In this document: positions 47,001 through 59,000 of the stretch, piece by piece | How the letters are laid out: each line of letters opens with the position of its first letter | Numbering within the stretch: position 1 is the stretch's first letter | NCBI GenBank assembly: GCA_034440575.1 | Contig: JAOTOL010001657.1 | Coordinates: forward strand, 822,001 to 886,000 | Source: Imbricaverruca yamaguchii | Taxonomy: Eukaryota > Arthropoda > Thecostraca > Neoverrucidae | Direction of reading: 5' to 3' | DNA length: 64,000 nt | Program-made: the position numbers and the translations under genes | The notes under the pieces: model-generated | What the model saw: only the letters and a program-made list of their open reading frames with translations | The model's database searches: none | What the model was told of the DNA's origin: nothing

Positions 47001-50000
47001 CAAGGGGACTATAAGCTACAACAGCATTGTGATCCAGTCACGATCCTCACCTCAATCCAGGTAGCTCGGTCTGGGTCAGCAGAGCACGAAACACGAACCC
47101 GTGCCGGACGTTGGGTATGGGGTTGAGAAAACTTTAACAGGGAGGCGGGGGCGAACTTACATTCGGTTGGTGGATGTGAAACATCTGGTAAGATTCGCGG
47201 TCGGGGTGTCTGGTATTCAAGAGAAGCCGCGGTTCCCCGGAAAAAGCGTCGCCCAACGTGGGGCTCGAACCCACGACCCCGGGATTAAGAGTCCCGTGCT
47301 CTACCGACTGAGCTAGCCGGGCTGGCACTCCCGCCGTCGCGATCGTGATACAACTCCTAACCTCCTCCACTTGGGTTCTGATGCAGATATCGACATTGTA
47401 TGTAAGCACTTCCGAGATCTGGAGGTTTTAAATGATCCGGACGTTGAAATTTGGGAGCCCCATTGGTCGGATTATTAGTCAAAGGCCAAAAGAGTAGTTC
47501 TTGTATCGAACACTGGTCATTCCATGCTAGCTCAGCCGGTGGAGGGTGTAATTCAACATCGCAGCCCCACAGGTTTTTGTTATATTTTGTCGGGTGGGTT
47601 ATCTTAGGCCCCAGACCTTATTTTCAGATGGAATTCTGACCACCGGTTTGTTCTTGTATGGAGACGTAAAAATGTGACGTCATGCCACAAACTTATCGGT
47701 TTAAGTTGCTATATCTCCGAAATTTGAAATGATTTCTTAGATCCCAAAATGTGTATGGACAGGCAAATTGCAATACTTTGACATATATGGCAGTACATTT
47801 TCGAACATTTTATAAAGTTATATTTGTCCAAAATATTTCAAATTTGAATTTTTAGAGAAGAATAAAACACCCCAAATCAATTTTTTTAATTAATCAATTT
47901 TTGAATGTTATGCTCCATTTTACCCAAGTGTTGTTCATAAATATAGTGTAACCTCAACCTGAATACTTGAGTTGAACGAATTTTTAATCTAAATTTATCC
48001 TTGCAATGGTGAAAATTTGAAGTGCTTTCATGAGTTGGTATGCCCTAGCCTGTGCACTGGTGGCGGTGATGAAACCTTCCATCCTTATGGAGGAGCAGTT
48101 GACCACGCTTACCACAATGTTGCCTGAGTGTAGTGTGGAGTTATCACGCTCAGGACTAAGATAGTCCCTTTGACAAAGATTGTCAGGTCGGAGTGGTGGG
48201 GTGGTATTGGTCAGCTCAGTCGACATGTATTGGCCCACATCCGATCTGTGCATGCAGTTTCTAGGTGGATTTATACACCTTATGGGGATACAATTGTCCG
48301 CAGTCATGATGACTCATGACCATGGAGGTGCCCTGACTGGTCAGTCAGCTTATCTGTCACCACGCTCAATCTGAGAGGTGTTCCGTGTGGCGGTCGTGGC
48401 GGTCGCTGAGGAGGTGGATGGTTGTCTGGTCAAATGGATTGTTTATACAGTGTCCGTCGAGAGGTAGCGCGCTATGGACCTTGACCTATCGCCCAGTGAC
48501 GAACTGATGGGTGTCAGGCCTGGTCAACTTACTCAGTGATCATAGATTTGCTTGTCATATGAATTGTTAATATTTCTGTGAAAATGTGCTCTCCCGTCAT
48601 TGTTTGTTGTTTTGTTCAGACCACCCACGGTCTCTTACGCATGGCAAATGGATACCCTCCTCCGCCTCCCCAAGCATATTTTGTCATTGGATGTTGCACC
48701 TCTGAGAAAAGAGTATTGCATGGAAAGATTGAACCAGGGACTTGTGATTTCCACCTCGACGTTCTGATTTAGCAAAACCTGGAGTGCATCCCTTGCGTGC
48801 TTGGGCTCGCGACCACGGGTTTGATTGTGCTGCCTGTGATTGATTCTGCATGTAAGTACTGATACAAGAACATTTCGTATTAAACAATTAAGCACGAATT
48901 CCCTTGGTTCAACTTTTGGCGATAACAGCGCATAGGTATGTTTGTTTGTTTGTTTATTGGTTGGTTCACGACATACTTTATGCACATTCACGGCTAATGG
49001 CGCTGCCCACACTGTTTCGCCGGTGGGCCGCGGGATTGGGAAATGTCCTGAGTGGCGCTAGAGTCGAACCCGGGACCTTTGGTACCCATAGCCCGACACC
49101 TTAACCACTCGGCCATCTCCACCCCTTGTATAGGTATGTGCGTTGCGATTTTCCGTGGATCCAACGACATGTGATCGATTCGGGAAAACGATTGGTGTGA
49201 CACGTGCGTACCAGAACGAGGTATGTACGCGCGTAGCTCGTGCCTCAATATTGCCCTGCCAGCCCAGCCGGATCCCAGGTCGGCCCATTGGGAATGACGA
49301 GAGCGTGTGGTGGCTTCCGGCCGGGGATGAGTAGTCTAGTGGTAGGTTGCCGGTCTCAGAATCAAAGGATTGTGGGTTCGAGTCTCGCCTGCCGCTACTC
49401 TGCGCCCGCGACCAATCGCCGCGAGGGATTGGCGACGCTACACGGCTCAACGGTCGACGTGTCGTAAAGCCAATAACCACCACCGCCACAGGCAGTCGAC
49501 GCGCCCCTAAACTCCACTTCATCACCACGGGCTTCTGTCCAGGTGTGAGCGGTGATCTCGTGTGGCGACATCTGGCCGGCCTGTGGGTTAAACCCAGACT
49601 GTCCGTAACAGCCACTGCACGTGGAGGGCGTGTATTGCGAAATGAAATAAATAAGTAAATAAATACACGTGTGGTGTGACAGCCACGTCTGCCTGTCGGC
49701 AGGACTGCGAGGACTTCCTCACCAAGCAGCTGCTGCGGCCGGCCGGCGGCCTGGCGCCCGACTGGGAGGACCGGCTGGTGCGCCAGATCCACACGTTCGG
49801 CGACCTGGCGCAACTGGTGCCCGCCAGGGTCAACAAGCGCTCCTTCCTGATGCTGCAGAACCTCATCTACGTGGAGCAGGGCAAGGGCGGCTCGGCCGGT
49901 GCGTGTGGGCGGTGATGGGAGAGGGTCGTGTGGGCGGTGATGGGACAGGGTCGTGTCAGCGGCGGTGGGACAGGGTCGTGTTGGCGACGATGGGACGGGC

Positions 50001-53000
50001 TCGTGTGGGTGGTGATGGGACAGGGTCGTGTGAGCGGCGGTGGGACAGGATCGTGTGGGAGGAGGTGGGAGAGGGTCTTGGCGGTGATGGGACAGGGTTG
50101 TGTGGGCGGTGATGGGAGAGGGTTGTGTGAGCGGAGGTGGGACAGGGTCGTGTCGGCTGCGGTGGGACATGGTCGTGTGGGCGGAGGTGGGACAGGGTCG
50201 TGTGGGAGGAGGTGGGAGAGGGTCGTGTGAGCGGCGGTGGGACGGGGTCGTGTGGGCGGTGATGGGACAGGGTCGTGTGAGCGGCGGTGGGACGGGGTCG
50301 TGTGGGCGGTGATGGGACAGGGTCGTGTGGGCGGTGGTGGGACAGGGTCGTGTTGGGGACGATGGGACGGGGTCGTGTGGGCGGCGGTGGGACAGGATCG
50401 TGTGGGAGGAGGTGGGAGAGGGTCTTGGCGGTGATGGGACAGGGTCGTGTGGGCGGTGATGGGAGAGGGTTGTGTGGGCGGAGGTGGGACAGGGTCGTGT
50501 GGGCGGCGGTGGGACGGGGTCGTGTCGGCGGCGGTGGGATGGGGTCGTTTGGGCGGCGGTGGGACATGGTCGTGTGGGCGGAGGTGGGGCAGGGTCGTGT
50601 GGGAGGAGGTGGGAGAGGGTCTTGGCGGTGATGGTACAGGGTCGTGTGGGCGGCGGTGGGACAGGGTCGTGTGAGCGGCGGTGGGACGGGGTCGTGTGGG
50701 CGGTGATGGGACAGGGTCGTGTGGGCGGTGATGGGACAAGGTCGTGTGGGCGGCGGTGGGACAGGGTCGTGTGAGCGGTGATGGGACAGGGTCGTGTTGG
50801 CGACGATGGGACAGGGTCGTGTGGGCGGCGGTGGGACGGGGTCGTGTGGGCGGTGATGGGAGAGGGTCGTGTGGGCGGCGGTGGGACGGGGTCGTGTGGG
50901 CGGTGATGGGAGAGGGTTGTGTTGGCGACGATGGGACAGGGTCGTGTGGGCGGAGGTGGGACAGGATCGTGTGGGCGGAGGTGGGAGAGGGTCGTGTGGG
51001 CGGCTGCCTTTCCGACAGGCACGTTCAGTTGCACCGCCGACCGTGTGACGTCACGGTGATGACGTCATCAATCGACGGTTGTCCGTTTGTGAACGACAGC
51101 TGTCTCCGTGCACAATGGACGGTTGTGGATGTTGCCCGTGTGAATCATCGCTGGCCTTTCGTGTTGCGGATAGCGCGTATGGTGTTGCATGACGAATTTG
51201 CACTCAATCCAAGTAGCGCAATTGGCGGTTTCTTTTTTTAGCATGTCTTGTGAAGGAAAAATGACGGCTGTTAGGGACATGTTACTTATCAGTATTGTTT
51301 TCAATTCGAATAACTTTCTAAACCATCTATCGTTCCCAGGCAAAAGCTCGCAGCGTCGCGAGAAAAGAAAAGCGAGGTGTTGCGTCCGATTGGTTCTCGC
51401 GATCTGAATTTGCTTTTCTTGTCTGACCTGACCGTGACCTCCGTGTTGACAGGCGGTTGGAAGTCCTCCGGTGGTCTGCTGGACCCCTCCGTCGTCTGAG
51501 CTGACCTGACCTGATCGTGACCTCCCTGTGGGCAGACGATTGGAAGTCGTCCGGCGGCTTGCAGAACCCGTCTTGTCTCACCTGACCTGACCTGACCTGA
51601 CAGTAACCTCCGTGTCGGCAGGCGGTTGGAAGTCCTCCGGCGGTCTGCAGAACCCGTCGTCTCGTCTGCGATCGGTGGCCATCGCCACGCTGGGCAAGCT
51701 GTGTCTCCAGCACGAGCAGATGGCCAAGCGTGTGGTACCGGCGCTCGGCAAGATCCTGGACGTCACCGACGAGCCGGCCATCAAGAACAACGTGGTGTTC
51801 ACGCTGTCCGACATGTGTGTCAGGTGAGGTGTCGTGTGTTGGGGAGGGAGCGTCGGTGTCAGGTGAGGTGTCGTGTGATGGATGGGGTCGTCCGTTTTAG
51901 GTGAGGTGTCGTGTGTTGGGTGTGGTCGTCGGTGTCAGGTGAGGTGTCGTGTGATGGATGGGGTCGTCGGGTGTTAGGTGGAGTCGTCGGTGTCAGATGA
52001 GGTGTCGTGTGTTGTGTGGGGTCGTCCGTGTCAGGTGTTGTGTTTGGTGGGGGCATCGTTGTCAGATGAGGTGTTTGGTGGAGCCGTTTGTGTCAGATGT
52101 TTGATGGGGTCGTCTGTGTCAGATGGGGACACAGTGTCTGGTGATATGGGTTATGTATGTGGTGTTGTGGTGCCTGGTTGATATGCTATGTTTATGGTGT
52201 TGTGGTGCTTGGTGGATATGTTATGGATATGGTGTCGTGCCTGGTGGATAGTTGGTGTATGTTGTGCTGTGGTGCCACGTGGCCAGGATATGCGTGTGGT
52301 ATTCTCCTAGGCCCAGGGAGGGGAGAGGTGCACTTGTCCTGTCCGAGCTGACAATTTACCATCATTAAAGTTTGGGTGTTATATAACCTTTGGCAGTTGA
52401 TTCGCCCCTAAGCCCCAATAACAACAATCATTAAAGTGCAGGGCGCAATCACTCAATTGGCTGTTCTATATCGTGCTGCCGTTGGTCTCCACAACACAGC
52501 TGTCCAAGAAGACCACAAGTTATGTCATGTAAGGCTTGGGCACGGTTGTGAACATTGGGTGCAGATTTGGTGGATAGTGGGGCTGAAGTCGAAATACTGC
52601 CGATCCACATAATAGCTCAAAGGTGGATCCCCAGCTGAACCTTATGTCGAGGAATCTTCCAACTCCACTTTACCGGGTTTTATCCCTATGTGGGCTCGTC
52701 TTTGCTTTATAATGAACCGGATGGTAGGAGAAGTGCTGCATGTGATCATGCCACTACTCAGTGTTCGATGAAGCTGCATCTGGTTAGTGCATGGTGTCAT
52801 GCATGGCAGGGTTGTTCCCTGTCCATCCGATTTGCGGGCGCGTCGGGGCTGACTATTGCAAAAGCACAGGTGGTAACGATGGTTATGTGTCGACACAGCG
52901 TGCTTCAGCGCTGCTCTCACCCCCTCCACATTGACCGGTCACCGGCGTCGTCCGACAGGTACGCCACCCTGGTGGACCCGCTGATGCCCCAGGTCACGTG

Positions 53001-56000
53001 CCGTCCCACTGACCGGTCACCGGCGTCGCTCCGGCCGACAGGTACGCCACGCCGATTCCCCAGGTCACGTGCCGTCCCACTGACCGGTCACCGGCGTCGC
53101 TCCGGCCCACAGGTACGCCACCCTGGTGGACCCGCTGATGCCCCAGGTCACGTGCTGCCTCAAGGACCGGTCGCTGGTGGTGCGCCGCAACTGTCTCATC
53201 CTGCTGATCCGGCTGCTGCAGGAGGACTACCTCAAGCTGAAGGGCACCTTCTTCTTCCGACTCATCCAGTGCCTGGTCGACCCGGAGGTGGGTCGGAGCT
53301 GTGGGCTGGGAGCGCCTGTGCCGGTGTCGAGTTCTGCAGGCACATGGAGCTGTTCCGAGTTAGGTGTGAGCGATCGGTCACACGGCCAGCTGGCACCAAC
53401 TGAACCTGTTGTTGGCTGCCCAGCTCACAGGAGACTCGAGGACTGGGATAATTCATTTCGGGACTTTTGGTAGGTGATGAAATGGTCTGATTTCATATTT
53501 GGGCCTTCTTCAGTGTTTGAATTATAGGTGATATTATTGATGAATATCAACAATTAATTGATGAACATCCAGTTGTTTAAACACTGGTCGAAAGGCGTAA
53601 GTTGTGTGAAGGCTGGCGTTTTGGCGGCAGACGTCTTCCTCTTTAGCCCCATGATTGTACGCTTTGTTATTTCCGAATCTGGGTCATCATCGATAGCGTG
53701 AGAGCCGGTAGTTGTCTGTCTCCCATCTGTGTCCGAGAAAACCGAAGCTGCCCAACGCACAGCTCGAAACACGACTCCTCACCCCACCCCCCATTGACCC
53801 CATATCGTACTCCAATGACGCACCTAGCGGAATGTGGTGGGGAAGCACTAAATCAGCTCATCATCCAAGCATCTTCATCTCTTCATGTAGTTCCACAATG
53901 TGTATGTGTCTATGTATGCACACTGAGCGGCATCTGCTTCGTGTAGTCCGGACGGTGACCTCCGCCCCTACACCCCGCTACTGCAGGCTGAGATTCGCCA
54001 GCTCATCACCTTCTACCTGACGGAGCGGCTGCTGAAGCGGTTCCCCAAGGTGTTCTTCCAGCACTTTGTCGAGTGTCTCTTCCTGTACAACGAATACGAG
54101 GTACGGCGTGCAGAGCCAGGACAGGGGTTTGCTCTGCTTCCAGGCACGCTGACGGGTGCTTGGCTGCAGACAATCTAGACTGGGTCGGGCTCCGTTGTAG
54201 CAACACAGACTTTCTTGTGTGTGCATGAAGTTTGTTTTGTCATTCGCTTGAATTACGGTGCGTGTTTTGCAACAGCTAAGATGATACTAATTTAAGCGTT
54301 TCCAAAACATTGCGTTTTCTTCGGTTTGGGAGGGCGTCCTCCACCAGTGGTTCACCACTCGCTACTCTTCACCCGTGACAAATCGGCATGAGAGATTGGC
54401 GATGCTGCATGACAACGGTCGATGTGTTGTAAAAACCAATGACCAACCAATAACTCCACCAGTGGTTGACATCAGCTCTGGCGCTCCCATCTGGCAGGAT
54501 CACGAGTCGTACAACAAGCTGCCGCAGACGGAGAGGGAGCGCAAGGTGTTCGCTCTGCGAGGTCCCGAGCACCACAACAAGCGACTGCACATCTACAAGA
54601 TGATGCTGGAGCACATGCCGGACGACCAGCGCTTCCAGACGTCTCACAAGCTGTGTCAGGACATTCTGGGTGAGACTTCGCGCGCGATGTGTCTGAGCGC
54701 AGGCGGCGGAGTGTGCCGCGAGCTACGCCGACCCGTTTGGCGAGCATGGCTGCCGCGAAACTGTAGACCGTGGTCTAGCTAGGTCGCGTCACGCTGCTAG
54801 CTGAGGTCAGGCATCGTCGGGGAGGCATCTCGCAGATGTGATGAAGTGCACGTGGGCGCCACGTTCCAAAATGCCAAGCCGTCATCAGGCGATGGTCTGG
54901 TGTTTTGCAGCGTCAGACAGGGTGCCCTGCATATTGACGGGACACAACGCCGAACAATCACCACCGGGTGGCGAGTCCTGTGGACTGCGAGGACTCGTCG
55001 GGATGGGGCGTCGGTAGCTCGGTGGTTAAGCTTAGCGTCTGGCAAGCCAGAGGGACGTGGTTCGATTCCCCGCGATACCCGCCCTTCCTGCCGGGGTGAG
55101 AAGCAGGCGACGCCATGTGGCCTCAGCTGCTGAATACGTCGTAAAGCCACAATCCGATCCGGACTCGCTAGGATAGATGTTCGACAAGCTGCGAGGAATT
55201 GCGACATGGTGTGGTGACATGTCACGTCGGAACACACTGGGCGAGACATCCCAGAAGCGCTGAGATATTCGGCGGGATTCCTCACGAGTTGTGCCAGGAC
55301 ACACTGCGATATGGACGCAGCCGCCTGGTTAGGTCGGTGGATGGAGCGTTGTCCTGCGAAGGTCTGTCTTGGCGTCTGTCTTGGCACAACGGGTTCGAGT
55401 CGCTTCACGCGCGCGCTGGTAACGCCTCCTGCTGGGATGACCAGTTGGCAACTGGCCAGGCGGGGTCAGGGGTGCACGCACCAGGCGGCCGTGCCCGCTG
55501 TCCGGGTACGTTGAACTCTTGGTCAAAATTGTGCTTTACAACCGGAATGTCCCGATCCGGAGGTGGGCTCGGTGTCAGTGCAACAAGCTCGCGCTCAGCA
55601 CTGACTGATTCTGTAAGGTTGCCCCGACAACAATTCTAGCTAAACGATAAAGTGAAATATTAACTTCAGTTTAAAAATTGATAGCTGCCGTTCCCTGTTG
55701 GGTCATACAGTGGAGGTGCGGCGTGACGAGCGCTTCTTGACAGGCTTGGCTTACGTCCACGGGCGGGCCGATATTGCCAGTGACTCTCGTGAGTGGCCCG
55801 TCACTCGTGAGGTACCAGCCGTGAGTGTCTGTGACTGGTGATGTACCGGCCGTGAATGTCTGTGACTGGTAAGGTACGAGCCGTGAATGTCCGTGACTGG
55901 TGAGGTACCGGCCGTGAGTGTCCGTGACTGGTGAGGTACGGGCCGTGAGTGTCCGTGACTGGTGAGGTGGCGGCCGTGAGTGTCCGTGACTGGTAAGGTA

Positions 56001-59000
56001 CCGGCCGTGAGTGTCTGTGACTGGTGAGGTACCGGCCGTGAATGTCCGTGACTGGTGAGGTACCGGCCGTGAATGTCCGTGACTGGTGAGGTACCGGCCG
56101 TGAGTGTCCCGTGACTGGTGAGGTACCGGCCGTGAGTGTCCCGTGACTGGTGAGGTACCGGCCGTGAGTGTCCGTGACTGGTGAGGTACCGGCCGTGAAT
56201 GTCCGTGACTGGTGAGGTACCGGCCGTGAGTGTCCCGTGACTGGTGAGGTACCGTCCGTGAGTGTCCGTGACTCGTGAGGTACCGGCCGTGAGTGTCCCG
56301 TGACTGGTGAGGTACCGGCCGTGAGTGTCCCGTGACTGGTGAGGTACCGGCCGTGAGTGTCCGTGACTGGTGAGGTACGGGCCGTGACTCCCGTGACTGG
56401 TGAGGTGTACCAGCCGTGACTGGTGAGGTACCGGCCGTGAGTGTCCGTGACTGGTGAGGTACTGGCCGTGAGTGTCCCGTGACTCGTGAGGTACCGGCCG
56501 TGAGTGTCCCGTGACTGGTGAGGTACCGGCCGTGAGTGTCCGTGACTCGTGAGGTACCGGCCGTGAGTGTCCCGTGACTGGTGAGGTACCGGCCGTGAGT
56601 GTCCCGTGACTGGTGAGGTACCGGCCGTGAGTGTCCGTGACTGGTGAGGTACGGGCCGTGACTCCCGTGACTGGTGAGGTGTACCAGCCGTGACTGGTGA
56701 GGTACCGGCCGTGAGTGTCCCGTGACTGGTGAGGTACCGGCCGTGAGTGTCCCGTGACTGGTGAGGTACCGGCCGTGAGTGTCCGTGACTGGTGAGGTAC
56801 CGGCCGTGAATGTCCGTGACTGGTGAGGTACCGGCCGTGAGTGTCCCGTGACTGGTGAGGTACCGGCCGTGAGTGTCCGTGACTCGTGAGGTACCGGCCG
56901 TGAGTGTCCCGTGACTGGTGAGGTACCGGCCGTGAGTGTCCCGTGACTGGTGAGGTACCGGCCGTGAGTGTCCGTGACTGGTGAGGTACGGGCCGTGACT
57001 CCGTGACTGGTGAGGTGTACCAGCCGTGACTGGTGAGGTACCGGCCGTGAGTGTCCGTGACTGGTGAGGTACCGGCCGTGAGTGTCCCGTGACTGGTGAG
57101 GTACCGGCCGTGAGTGTCCGTGACTCGTGAGGTACCGGCCGTGAGTGTCCGTGACTGGTGAGGTACCGGCCGTGAGTGTCCCGTGACTGGTGAGGTACCG
57201 GCCGTGAGTGTCCCGTGACTGGTGAGGTACCGGCCGTGAGTGTCCGTGACTGGTGAGGTACGGGCCGTCACACCCGTGACTGGTGAGGTGTACCAGCCGT
57301 GACTGGTGAGGTACGGGCCGTGACTGGTGAGGTGTACCAGCCGTGACTGGTGAGGTACCGGCCGTGAGTGTCCGTGACTGGTGAGGTACGGGCCGTGACT
57401 CCCGTGACTGGTGAGGTACGGGCCGTGACTCCCGTGACTGGTGAGGTACGGGCCGTCAGTGTCCGTGACTGGTGAGGTACCGGCCGTGAGTGTCCGTGAC
57501 TCGTGAGGTACCGGCCGTGAGTGTCCCGTGACTGGTGAGGTACCGGCCGTGAGTGTCCGTGACTGGTGAGGTACCGGCCGTGAGTGTCCGTGACTGGTGA
57601 GGTACCGGCCGTGAGTGTCCGTGACTGGTGAGGTACGGGCCGTGACTGGTGAGGTGTACCAGCCGTGACTGGTGAGGTACCGGCCGTGAGTGTCCGTGAC
57701 TGGTGAGGTACGGGCCGTGACTCCTGTGACTGGTGAGGTACGGGCCGTGACTCCCGTGACTGGTGAGGTACGGGCCGTCAGTGTCCGTGACTGGTGAGGT
57801 ACCGGCCGTGAGTGTCCGTGACTCGTGAGGTACCGGCCGTGAGTGTCCCGTGACTGGTGAGGTACCGGCCGTGAGTGTCCGTGACTGGTGAGGTACGGGC
57901 CGTGACTCCCGTGACTGGTGAGGTGTACCAGCCGTGACTGGTGAGGTACCGGCCGTGAGTGTCCGTGACTGGTGAGGTACCGGCCGTGAGTGTCCGTGAC
58001 TGGTGAGGTACGGGCCGTGACTCCCGTGACTGGTGAGGTGTACCAGCCGTGACTGGTGAGGTACCGGCCGTGAGTGTCCCGTGACTGGTGAGGTACCAGC
58101 CGTGGCTCCCGTGACTGGTGAGGTACCGGCCGTGGCTCCCGTGACTGGTGAGGTACCGGCCGTGAGTGTCCCGTGACTGGTGAGGTACCGGCCGTGAGTG
58201 TCCGTGACTGGTGAGGTACGGGCCGTGACTCCCGTGACTGGTGAGGTGTACCAGCCGTGACTGGTGAGGTACCGGCCGTGAGTGTCCGTGACTGGTGAGG
58301 TACCGGCCGTGAGTGTCCCGTGACTCGTGAGGTACCGGCCGTGAGTGTCCCGTGACTGGTGAGGTACCGGCCGTGAGTGTCCCGTGACTGGTGAGGTACG
58401 GGCCGTGACTCCCGTGACTGGTGAGGTGTACCAGCCGTGACTGGTAAGGTACCGGTCGTGAGTGTCCGTGACTGGTGAGGTGCCGGCCGTGAATGTCCGT
58501 GACTGGTGAGGTGTACCAGCCGTGACTGGTGAGGTACCAGCCAGGGCTCCCGTGACTCGTGAGGTACCAGCCGTGGCTCCCGTGACTGGTGAGGTGTACC
58601 AGCCGTGGCTCCCGTGACTGGTGAGGTACCAGCCGTGGCTCCCGTGACTGTTGAGGTACCAGCCGTGGCTCCCGTGAGGTACCGGCCGTGGCTCCCGTGA
58701 GGTGTACCGGCCGTGGCTCCCGTGACTGGTGAGGTGTACCAGCCGTGACTCCCGTGACTGGTGAGGTACCAGCCGGGGCTCCCGTGACTGGTGAGGTGTA
58801 CCAGCTGTGGCTCCCGTGACTGGTGAGATACCAGCCGTGGCTCCCGTGACTGGTGAGGTGTACCAGCCGTGACTTCCGTCAGTGTCCGTGACTGACCCGG
58901 TCCTGACCGGTAGGTGGGGTGGTGGACGGCAAGATCGCGCTGAACGAGGTGTCGACGCACATGCTGCACGACACGCTGGCCATCCTCAGCTGCGACGAGA

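Noticed and set aside
49058..51034. Minus-strand open frame of 658 codons, Pro/His/Thr-rich
   Set aside because: Product of the 25-bp array plus antisense of exon 9 and a SINE; no conserved content.
55751..58969. Minus-strand open frame of 1072 codons
   Set aside because: It is a read-through of the 30-bp minisatellite (unit divisible by three), with antisense of exon 14 at its start. No domain, and the plus strand explains the locus.
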